From positions 1 through 12,961 of the forward strand of contig JALWZV010000061.1 of the NCBI GenBank assembly GCA_027002315.1: DNA of 12,961 nt, in the 5' to 3' direction. Positions 1-5,943 of the stretch are shown here, one piece after another. How positions within the stretch are numbered: the stretch's first letter is position 1; every line of letters starts with the position of its first letter. Made by a program: the position numbers and the translations under genes. Below the pieces are notes generated by a model. It saw nothing but the letters and a program-made list of their open reading frames with translations. It did no database searches and was not told the origin of the DNA. The DNA is from Candidatus Roizmanbacteria bacterium. Lineage in GTDB: Bacteria; Patescibacteriota; Microgenomatia; UBA1406; GWC2-37-13.

Positions 1-365
1 GATATGTTAGATTAAGTAAATACGATAAGAGAGAAGAACTCGGTGAATTATTAAATAAAATTGTGGCGGATGTCCACGATAATAAAAAAGAGATAAAGGC
101 GCTTACTAAATTGGTAGAAGGAGTAGATAATGAATCAAAAACTCATTTTAAAAAGTTAGGCATTGTACATTATAGTGCTTTTAAAAAAGGAATGGAAAAC
201 AGTACGGTTTTAGCTATACTTAGAACTGATAACTCAGGGTTTGTGATAAACTTTATACACACTCATGAGGGAATAAGGGTTTACACAAAGACCGTTAAGA
301 ACTCGAAAGGAGAGGATTATTCTTTATCTCCTGAGGAAGAAAGGGCGATAAAGAACGCAATTTAG
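1..365 (+). CDS. DUF4446 family protein, C-terminal part (5' end outside window)
   Basis: This reading frame is open from the first complete codon (position 3) to the TAG at 363-365, so the gene starts upstream of the window. The GTG at 63 is only an internal codon, because the upstream residues (YVRLSKYDKREELGELLNKI) continue the same amphipathic helix. The C-terminal part reads VHYSAFKKG...STVLAILRTDNSGFVINFIHTHEGIRVYTKTVKN...LSPEEERAI. This matches my memory of DUF4446 (Pfam PF14584): an N-terminal membrane helix, a charged coiled coil, and a small conserved domain ending in an EEExAI helix. Function is unknown. The YerB-like gene follows after about 20 nt on the same strand, and co-transcription is likely. 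Family assignment is from recalled motif similarity, not a search. Confidence 0.75.
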   Translation, partial: YVRLSKYDKREELGELLNKIVADVHDNKKEIKALTKLVEGVDNESKTHFKKLGIVHYSAFKKGMENSTVLAILRTDNSGFVINFIHTHEGIRVYTKTVKNSKGEDYSLSPEEERAIKNAI

Positions 366-386
366 TTATTATTTAAAATAGTGTTT

Positions 387-1547
387 ATGGATAAAAAGGC
401 TGTGGTGATAGTAAGCGTGCTTATATTTTTATTCTCGTTTTCCGTCTCTTTTTGGGTATTTTCAAGAGAAACAAGTTCGAACATAGTGGATCCTTTGGCT
501 GGTGATAATAAGAGTAATAAAAATGTTGAGAACACTATTAACCCAGGCGAATCGAAAACAGAGGAGTGTCCTATAAACGGAGAGATGCTCACAAAGACAC
601 AAAGGGAAAGATGGGAAAAACGTAGACCATTGGGGATAATGGTCGAGAACCATAAAGAAGCGCGTCCTCAATCAGGCTTAACCTCTGCTGATGTTATTTA
701 TGAAGCAGTTGCTGAAGGAGGAATAACAAGATTCCTAACAATTTTTTATTGTAAAGATGCTTCTCATGTAGGCCCGGTGCGTTCAGCAAGGGTTTATTTT
801 TTAGCTTTAGTACGAGGATATGGAGATAAGCCTTTGTATGCTCATGTAGGAGGAGCTAACACAGATGGTCCGGCTGACGCGTTAGGTTTAATAGAGAAGA
901 TAGGTTGGTCAAGGTATAACGATTTAAACCAATTTTCTGTGCCATTTCCTTACTTTTGGCGTGATTATGACAGGTTAAAAGGTAGAGCCACAGAACACAC
1001 TGTGTACACATCCACCTCAAAATTATGGAAATATGCCGCTGAGAAAAGAAATTTAACAAATGTTGACTCTAAAGGAGTCCCTTGGGATAAAGATTTTGAA
1101 AAGTGGAGTTTTATGGATGATCCTAAAGTATCAGAGAGAGGAGATATCAACAAAGTGTCATTTGGTTTTTGGAATAACTTTTCAGGAGCATATGATGTAA
1201 GTTGGTTATATAATAAAGAAAATAATTCATACAAAAGAATAAATGGAGGCAAACCACATTTAGATAGAAACAATAACAAGCAAATCACCGCAAAGAACGT
1301 TATTATTGTTTTCTCTCAACAAAGATCAGCGAATGATGGATATGAAGGAGGACATCTTCTTTATACGTTAACAGGTTATGGAAATGGTTTGGCATTCCAA
1401 AATGGAAATGTTACTAAGATAACATGGAAAAAACCAACAGTTAGTTCCAGGATGAAGTTTTATAATACATTAGGGAAAGAGTTAAGTATAGTAAGAGGTC
1501 AGGTGTTCGTTGAAATTTTACCTATAGGTAATAAAGTTACATATTAA
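387..1547 (+). CDS. YerB-like DUF3048 protein, membrane-anchored
   Basis: The protein has a short charged N-terminus (MDKK), one membrane helix (about residues 5-26), a 40-residue polar linker, and an exported domain. The core motifs PLGIMVENHKEARPQSGL, VIYEAVAEGGITRFL and HVGPVRSARVYF are the signature of DUF3048 (YerB family; PF11258, with the C-terminal partner PF17479 from about residue 250). YerB of Bacillus is a lipoprotein. This copy has no lipobox cysteine, so a TM anchor is inferred. Cysteines in EECPING and IFYCKDA could form a disulfide outside the cell. The molecular role of the family is not established. ATG at 387 is preferred to GTG at 381: it precedes the usual MDKK-type N-terminus, and a TAAAAT box at 374-379 would start transcription near 386. 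No Shine-Dalgarno is visible. Confidence 0.85.
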   Translation: MDKKAVVIVSVLIFLFSFSVSFWVFSRETSSNIVDPLAGDNKSNKNVENTINPGESKTEECPINGEMLTKTQRERWEKRRPLGIMVENHKEARPQSGLTSADVIYEAVAEGGITRFLTIFYCKDASHVGPVRSARVYFLALVRGYGDKPLYAHVGGANTDGPADALGLIEKIGWSRYNDLNQFSVPFPYFWRDYDRLKGRATEHTVYTSTSKLWKYAAEKRNLTNVDSKGVPWDKDFEKWSFMDDPKVSERGDINKVSFGFWNNFSGAYDVSWLYNKENNSYKRINGGKPHLDRNNNKQITAKNVIIVFSQQRSANDGYEGGHLLYTLTGYGNGLAFQNGNVTKITWKKPTVSSRMKFYNTLGKELSIVRGQVFVEILPIGNKVTY

Positions 1548-1556
1548 TTATTTAGG

Positions 1557-2132
1557 ATGCTAAAGTATATAATTCCATCCAAAACTAGAAGAAAAATATT
1601 AAAACTGTTCTTCCTTAATGAAGATAAAAGCTTTTATCTAAGGCAAGTTGTGAGAAAAATAAAGGAAGAGGTAAACGCTGTTAAAAGAGAGCTAGATATA
1701 TTGACAAAGGCTAAGTTATTACAGAGAGAAAAGAGGCTTAACAAAGTGTTCTACACATTAAACAAAAGAAATGTTTATTATGAGGATTTTTTAAGAATTT
1801 TTGCTAAAGAAGACACTTTGGTACAAGAGATCTATAAATCTAAAGTAAAGTTAGGTAGAGTTAAGTTTGTTGCAATGTCATTTCAATACATCAAGCACAA
1901 AGAGATAAGAGATGATGAGATATATATATTGTTTGTTGGTAAAATAGTTGTCCCAGAGGTTGCTAAAATTGTAACAGAGGCGGAAAAAAGTTTTGGTAGA
2001 GAGATAAATTACACAGTTATGACAGAGGATGAACTTATTTTTAGAAAAAAGAACAACGATCCATTTTTGTTAAGTTTTCTCAAGAAGCCTAAAATTTTGA
2101 TAATTGGATTAGAGGAGGAGCTAATGAAATGA
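1557..2132 (+). CDS. winged-helix protein with degenerate nucleotidyltransferase-like domain
   Basis: Residues 1-70 look like a winged helix-turn-helix of the ArsR/MarR type: helices SKTRRKILKLFFLN, FYLRQVVRKI and VNAVKRELDILTKAKLL, then a basic wing (REKRLNKVFYTLN). Residues about 100-185 follow the plan of the MNT/Pol-beta-like nucleotidyltransferase fold often fused to such helices, ending in YTVMTEDELIFRKKNNDPFL and PKILIIG. The active site is broken: where catalytic members have a GSxxxG loop and a DxD pair, this protein has MSFQYIK (from Met107) and DDEIYIL (from Asp119). It is therefore probably a non-catalytic, perhaps ligand-sensing, DNA-binding protein. It starts 9 nt after the YerB-like gene, and its TGA overlaps the secD ATG (ATGA). 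It could regulate this operon, but no target site is visible. Confidence 0.7.
   Translation: MLKYIIPSKTRRKILKLFFLNEDKSFYLRQVVRKIKEEVNAVKRELDILTKAKLLQREKRLNKVFYTLNKRNVYYEDFLRIFAKEDTLVQEIYKSKVKLGRVKFVAMSFQYIKHKEIRDDEIYILFVGKIVVPEVAKIVTEAEKSFGREINYTVMTEDELIFRKKNNDPFLLSFLKKPKILIIGLEEELMK
2113..2118 (+). promoter_or_regulatory. Shine-Dalgarno of secD
   Basis: AGGAGG lies 10 nt before the ATG at 2129 and inside the 3' end of the winged-helix gene. It is the strongest ribosome binding site in the window. It supports the ATG at 2129 (or the adjacent ATG at 2132) as the secD start, reached by coupled translation across the ATGA overlap. Confidence 0.75.
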
Positions 2133-3484
2133 TGAAGAACATTCTTTATTACATAATAGCTATAGTTGCTTTTTTTATAATCTTAGTAGATTTACCTGAG
2201 AATTTTAAAATCTCTTTACCTTTAGGCGGTCAAAAATTGGAATGGACAATAAACCCGCCAACCCTTAACACAAAAATCTTTGGTAAAAAAATTAAGAGGG
2301 ATTTTAAAACAAAATATGGCTTGGATTTAAAAGGGGGTAGTAGATTAGTTTTTGAGGCAGATACATCTTCTTTAAAATCAGAGGATGTGAATGATGCTAT
2401 AAAATCTGCTCGAGATATTATGGAGAAAAGGGTTAATTTTTTTGGGGTTTCTGAGTCTAATGTAAAAACGCTAAAAAGTAATGGAAAATATCGTATCGTT
2501 GTAGAGTTGCCAGAGGTGACGAATGTTGAGGAAGCGGTTAAAATTATAGGAAAGACTGCACAACTAGAGTTTAGAGAAGAAGGTAGCGCTTCTGCTAAGT
2601 TTGCATCTGCTCCAGCGATATTAAAATTAAATAAGAGCACAGGAGTTACAGGAAAAGATGTAAAGAGAGCCTCTATCACATTTAATCCTCAGACGGGAAA
2701 ACCCGAGGTTGCATTAGAGTTCACTGACAAGGGGGCTAAACTTTTTGCAGATGCAACAAGACGAAATGTTGGTAAGCCTGTGGGTATATTTTTAGATAAT
2801 ATGTTGATATCTGCTCCCACAGTTCAACAAGAGATAACAGGGGGTCATGCTGTTATTACTGGAAGTTTTACTTTAGATGAGGCAAAGAAAATGGTGTTAG
2901 AGATTAACAGTGGAGCTTTACCTATATCTGTAAAATTGGTAAAGCAGGAGATTGTTGGCCCCTCTCTTGGTAAAGAGGAGGTTGCAAAGAGTGTTAAGGC
3001 GGGTGTGATTGGGCTAAGTGCAGTGATACTTTTTATGATTATGTATTACGGTAGGCTTGGTTTAATTGCATCTTTGGCTTTATTAATATACGGTTTGATA
3101 TCTTTCGCTATATTTAGACTTATTCCAGTTGTGCTAACTCTTCCAGGTATTGCAGGATTTATTTTGTCAATAGGTATGGCAGTTGACTCTAATATCTTAA
3201 TCTTTGAAAGAATTAAGGAGGAACAAAGAAAAGGTAGGGACTTTGAGATAGCCAATAAAGTTGGCTTTGGACGTGCGATTGATGCAATTAAAGACGCTAA
3301 CTTTACAACACTTTTGGTTGCATTTATTCTGTTCAATCCGTTGAATTGGGATTTCTTACCGCAGTTTGGTATGGTTAGAGGATTTGCTTTAACATTAGCA
3401 ATTGGTGTAGCAACGAGCTTATTTACGGGAGTTTTTATAACTAAGTATTTAATAAGTTTCTTTTATAAGGAGAAAAATGGTTAA
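2129..3484 (+). CDS. secD: protein translocase subunit SecD
   Basis: SecD forms, with SecF, the membrane complex that uses the proton-motive force to help complete protein export through SecYEG. The order of parts is standard: one TM helix (about residues 4-20); the GLDLKGG motif (64-70); the extracytoplasmic P1 domain with VEKR-type helices (SARDIMEKRVNFFGVSES); the second conserved block VGIFLDNMLISAPTV; GPSLGKE (277-283); and a five-helix C-terminal membrane half containing GMAVDSNILIFERIKEE. Asp353 of that motif corresponds to the conserved membrane Asp of the family. At 451 aa it is much shorter than the roughly 615 aa E. coli protein, lacking most of the extra head region, as in many Gram-positive and CPR forms. 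It overlaps the winged-helix gene by 4 nt and secF by 8 nt, so translation is coupled. Confidence 0.97.
   Translation: MMKNILYYIIAIVAFFIILVDLPENFKISLPLGGQKLEWTINPPTLNTKIFGKKIKRDFKTKYGLDLKGGSRLVFEADTSSLKSEDVNDAIKSARDIMEKRVNFFGVSESNVKTLKSNGKYRIVVELPEVTNVEEAVKIIGKTAQLEFREEGSASAKFASAPAILKLNKSTGVTGKDVKRASITFNPQTGKPEVALEFTDKGAKLFADATRRNVGKPVGIFLDNMLISAPTVQQEITGGHAVITGSFTLDEAKKMVLEINSGALPISVKLVKQEIVGPSLGKEEVAKSVKAGVIGLSAVILFMIMYYGRLGLIASLALLIYGLISFAIFRLIPVVLTLPGIAGFILSIGMAVDSNILIFERIKEEQRKGRDFEIANKVGFGRAIDAIKDANFTTLLVAFILFNPLNWDFLPQFGMVRGFALTLAIGVATSLFTGVFITKYLISFFYKEKNG
3467..3472 (+). promoter_or_regulatory. Shine-Dalgarno of secF
   Basis: AAGGAG is followed by four A residues and then the ATG at 3477, all within the last codons of secD. 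The short 4-nt spacing is still usable, and the site fixes the secF start. Confidence 0.65.
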
Positions 3485-4349
3485 TTTTATCAAGTATAAG
3501 TTAATATATATTATTATCTCAACGTTAGTTTTGGGCTCTGGTTTTTATTCGATGTATAGGTGGGGATTTAGATGGTCTATAGAGTTTACCGGTGGTTCTA
3601 CTTTAAACTATCAAGTTAAAAATCCATCTCAGTTAAAAATAGACAAAGTTAAGGATGTGTTTAAACAGGAGGGACTAACAGCGGACGTTATGTTTAAAAA
3701 TAACTTCTTAACTATAACAACTAAGCCATTAAAGGAAGCCGATATTAAAAAACTAACAGCCAAACTTCAAACTCAACAAAAGAAGGTGGGGTTAAAATTG
3801 GTTAAATGGGATGTAGTAGGACCTGTTTTAGGAAAAGAAACAATGAAAAAAACCATTGTTGCATCTTTGTTGGCGATAATTGGAATTCTTCTATATATGA
3901 CATTTGCATTTAAAAATTTCTTTTTTGCTTTATCTGCAGTTCTTGCGATGATTCATGACTTTTTTGTTTTAATAGGAGCGTATAGTATCTTAGGGCATTT
4001 TTTCGGTGCACAACTAGACACATTATTTGTTACAGCAGTACTTACAACAATGTCATTTTCTGTTCACGACACAATAGTTGTGTTCGATAAAATTAGAGAG
4101 TATCGAGGTATGGGTAAAGAGGAAATAGAGTATTATGCCAACAAGGCACTAACAGAGACCATGGTGCGTTCTGTAAACAACTCAATGACAATAGTCTTCA
4201 TGCTTTTATCATTGCTGTTGTTAGGAGGGTCGACAATAAGATTTTTCGCAGCAGCTCTTTTGATAGGTACAATTACCGGGACATACTCATCTCCATTTGT
4301 GGCCACACCTATCCTTGTGTTTTTAACTAAGAAGTTTTCTAAACACTAA
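3477..4349 (+). CDS. secF: protein translocase subunit SecF
   Basis: This is the partner of SecD in the SecDF export-assisting complex. TM1 covers about residues 7-27. It is followed by the SecF signature RWSIEFTGGS (Thr38-Ser41), a small extracytoplasmic P4 domain, GPVLGKE (from Gly115), and five membrane helices. The fourth carries SVHDTIVVFDKIRE, with Asp198 as the conserved family acid. The usual family sequence there is S(V/L/I)NDT; His197 replaces the common Asn. The last block, LLLLGGSTIRFFAAALLIG followed by GTYSSPFVA, is typical. Length (290 aa) is normal. The gene overlaps secD by 8 nt, and its stop lies 11 nt inside the 3' end of the convergent cca gene. Confidence 0.97.
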   Translation: MVNFIKYKLIYIIISTLVLGSGFYSMYRWGFRWSIEFTGGSTLNYQVKNPSQLKIDKVKDVFKQEGLTADVMFKNNFLTITTKPLKEADIKKLTAKLQTQQKKVGLKLVKWDVVGPVLGKETMKKTIVASLLAIIGILLYMTFAFKNFFFALSAVLAMIHDFFVLIGAYSILGHFFGAQLDTLFVTAVLTTMSFSVHDTIVVFDKIREYRGMGKEEIEYYANKALTETMVRSVNNSMTIVFMLLSLLLLGGSTIRFFAAALLIGTITGTYSSPFVATPILVFLTKKFSKH

Positions 4350-5697
4350 GTCCATTTTTCTTTACATATCTTGTAAGCTCTTTTTTGGTGTTTTTTAATT
4401 TTCCTTCAACAACAAGATTGAATATTTTTTTCAATATCTTTCCTACCTTTGGTCCAGGTTTAATTTTTAAAATATTCATAACATCATTTCCGTCTATTTT
4501 CAAATCTGTAATACTAAATGGTTTTTTTAATAATTTTTTAACTCTTTTTTTAAATAACTCTGTTCTCCATGATGTGGCTTTTGCTCCAGACCCTATTCTA
4601 TCTCCTGTTCTTAAATCGATCATATCTTGTAAGTACTCTTTCCCAACGTTGCGAATAAATCTTCTAATTGCCTTATCTGTTTGATTTTCTGAAACAGTAA
4701 ATTGATGATACTTTACTAATGTTACAAGCTTATCTTTTTGTTTATTAGACAGCCTAAACCGTTGAGCAATCTTTTCTGCTATTTTTGTACTAACTACTTC
4801 ATGGTTGTAGAAAGTTATGAGTTTAGTTTTCTCATCTTTTTTAAATGTTTGGTATTTACCTAAGTCATGTATTAATGTGGCAAATCGGGTTATAACATCT
4901 TGAGAAGGGCAGTACTTGAGACTCATTACTGAGTGAGTGCCAACATCATAAATATGATGTCTGTTTGGGCTTTTTTGAGGAACGGAAAAACATTTATCAA
5001 GTTCTGGGAGAATGTATTTTAACAGACCAGTTTCTCTTAGTAACACAACTCCTTTGTCTGGATGTTGAGCAGCAAGTATCTTAAAAAATTCATCTCTGAT
5101 TCTTTCCCAGGACACATGTTGAATTAAAGAAGCTAATTTTTTAATGGCACGTTTTGTTGTTGTCTCGATTTCAAAGTTTAGCTCTGTTGCAAAGCGGACT
5201 GCTCTTATGAGCCTTAAAGCATCCTCTTTAAATCTTTTTTCTGGATCTAATACAGCTCTGATAATCTTATTATTAAAATCATCAATTCCGTGAAATGGGT
5301 CAATAAACTTTTCTCCGTCGAAGGCAATAGCATTAATTGTGAAATCTCTTCTTCTTAAATCTTCTTTTAGTGTTTTTGCCCACTCTATCCTTTGCGGATG
5401 TCTTTTGTCTACATACAGCCCTTCTTTTCTAAATGGTGTAATCTCAGCAATTATTTGCTTTGATTTTACCTTGATTGGGACACTGACAGTTCCGTAAGTG
5501 TTGTGATAAAACGAGTCAGGAAAAAGTTTTTGTATTTCTTCCGGTTTCGCATCTGTTGTAAAGTCCCAATCATTCATATTTAGCAAAGATTTACCTAAGA
5601 ACAATGATTTTACTGTTCCTCCTACAAGATAGATTTGATAACCGGAATTTTTAAACTTAGAGATAATTTGTTTTATCTTTTTAGGTAGTTTTAACAT
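4339..5697 (-). CDS. cca: CCA tRNA nucleotidyltransferase with HD domain
   Basis: The enzyme adds or repairs the 3' CCA of tRNAs from CTP and ATP without a template. Class II (Pol-beta-like) motifs appear in order: YLVGGTVKSLFLG with the catalytic acids in DWDFTTDA (Asp43, Asp45); the VSVPI strand; EDLRRRDFTINAIAF (motif B); and EDALRLIRAVRFATEL (motifs C/D). An HD-type domain follows, with THSVMSLKY, ATLIHDLGKY and FYNHEVVSTKIAEKI. The usual VRD after the GG is VKS here. The 452-aa length fits the HD-containing type. The stop overlaps secF by 11 nt. The start ATG (5695-5697) lies 10 nt after a TATAAT box and has no Shine-Dalgarno. It is divergent from tRNA-Gln, which lacks an encoded CCA. 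Whether it adds all three bases or divides labour with another enzyme cannot be told here. Confidence 0.95.
   Translation of the reverse strand: MLKLPKKIKQIISKFKNSGYQIYLVGGTVKSLFLGKSLLNMNDWDFTTDAKPEEIQKLFPDSFYHNTYGTVSVPIKVKSKQIIAEITPFRKEGLYVDKRHPQRIEWAKTLKEDLRRRDFTINAIAFDGEKFIDPFHGIDDFNNKIIRAVLDPEKRFKEDALRLIRAVRFATELNFEIETTTKRAIKKLASLIQHVSWERIRDEFFKILAAQHPDKGVVLLRETGLLKYILPELDKCFSVPQKSPNRHHIYDVGTHSVMSLKYCPSQDVITRFATLIHDLGKYQTFKKDEKTKLITFYNHEVVSTKIAEKIAQRFRLSNKQKDKLVTLVKYHQFTVSENQTDKAIRRFIRNVGKEYLQDMIDLRTGDRIGSGAKATSWRTELFKKRVKKLLKKPFSITDLKIDGNDVMNILKIKPGPKVGKILKKIFNLVVEGKLKNTKKELTRYVKKNGLSV
4362..4386 (+). terminator. weak candidate terminator of the secDF operon
   Basis: A small hairpin TTACA-TATCT-TGTAA (4362-4376) is followed by GCTC and then TTTTTT (4381-4386), just after the secF stop and inside the antisense 3' end of cca. 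The stem has only five A/T-rich pairs (six with a G-T pair) and the T-run is 4 nt away, so it would be inefficient at best. It is the only hairpin plus T-run I see near this end. Confidence 0.2.
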
Positions 5698-5707
5698 ATA
5701 TATTTGT

Positions 5708-5736
5708 ATTATAACTTGTTTTATTATTTTTGTTTA
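5708..5736 (-). promoter_or_regulatory. promoter of cca
   Basis: Read on the minus strand, TAAACA (5736-5731) and TATAAT (5713-5708) are separated by 17 nt. The -10 is a perfect consensus; the -35 matches TTGACA at four of six bases. The expected start site is near 5701, only about 4 nt before the ATG, so the mRNA would be nearly leaderless. Confidence 0.6.
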
Positions 5737-5740
5737 ATTT

Positions 5741-5749
5741 TGGTAGAAT
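5741..5749 (+). promoter_or_regulatory. extended -10 promoter candidate for tRNA-Gln and downstream genes
   Basis: TGGTAGAAT is an extended -10 (TGn followed by TAGAAT at 5744-5749) with no convincing -35. Transcription would start near 5756, about 97 nt before the tRNA. It is back to back with the cca promoter: the cca -35 ends 4 nt away. A weaker alternative is TTGAGG (5800-5805) with TTTAAA (5823-5828), closer to the tRNA. Confidence 0.4.
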
Positions 5750-5852
5750 AATTATCAGTTTTATAAAGCTTTTACAAATCTGGGTATGGTCGAGAGGTAT
5801 TGAGGAATAAAATTAAACACAGTTTAAAAAAACTTGAGTAATTTAACAAATT

Positions 5853-5923
5853 TGGGGGATCGTTCAATGGTAGGACAGCGGCCTTTGGAGCCGTTAATCG
5901 GGGTTCGAATCCCTGTCCCCCAG
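5853..5923 (+). tRNA. tRNA-Gln (anticodon TTG)
   Basis: A full cloverleaf folds. The acceptor stem is TGGGGGA (5853-5859) with TCCCCCA (5916-5922). The D-arm starts GTTC and ends GGAC. The anticodon stem is GCGGC/GCCGT with loop CTTTGGA, so the anticodon is TTG (5885-5887). The T-arm is CGGGG-TTCGAAT-CCCTG. The T1-A72 end and G73 discriminator are characteristic of bacterial tRNA-Gln. The bases after G5923 are CAG, so CCA is not encoded and must be added. An aminotransferase start codon follows 20 nt later. Confidence 0.95.
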
Positions 5924-5943
5924 CAGATAAATTCATTGAAAAG

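Noticed and set aside
63..365. A complete 100-aa gene starting at GTG 63.
   Set aside because: The frame is open back to the window edge and the upstream residues continue a coiled-coil region expected in DUF4446 proteins, so this is a truncated larger gene.
2130..2132. Alternative genetic code with TGA as an amino acid, as in Gracilibacteria or Absconditabacteria.
   Set aside because: TGA serves as a normal stop at the winged-helix/secD overlap and no gene contains an in-frame TGA.
2230..2679. A 149-aa minus-strand ORF inside secD.
   Set aside because: It lies wholly within the strongly supported secD frame and shows no domain or ribosome site.
4385..4684. A 99-aa plus-strand ORF opposite cca.
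   Set aside because: It is Phe/Asn-rich antisense of a Lys-rich part of Cca with no independent support.
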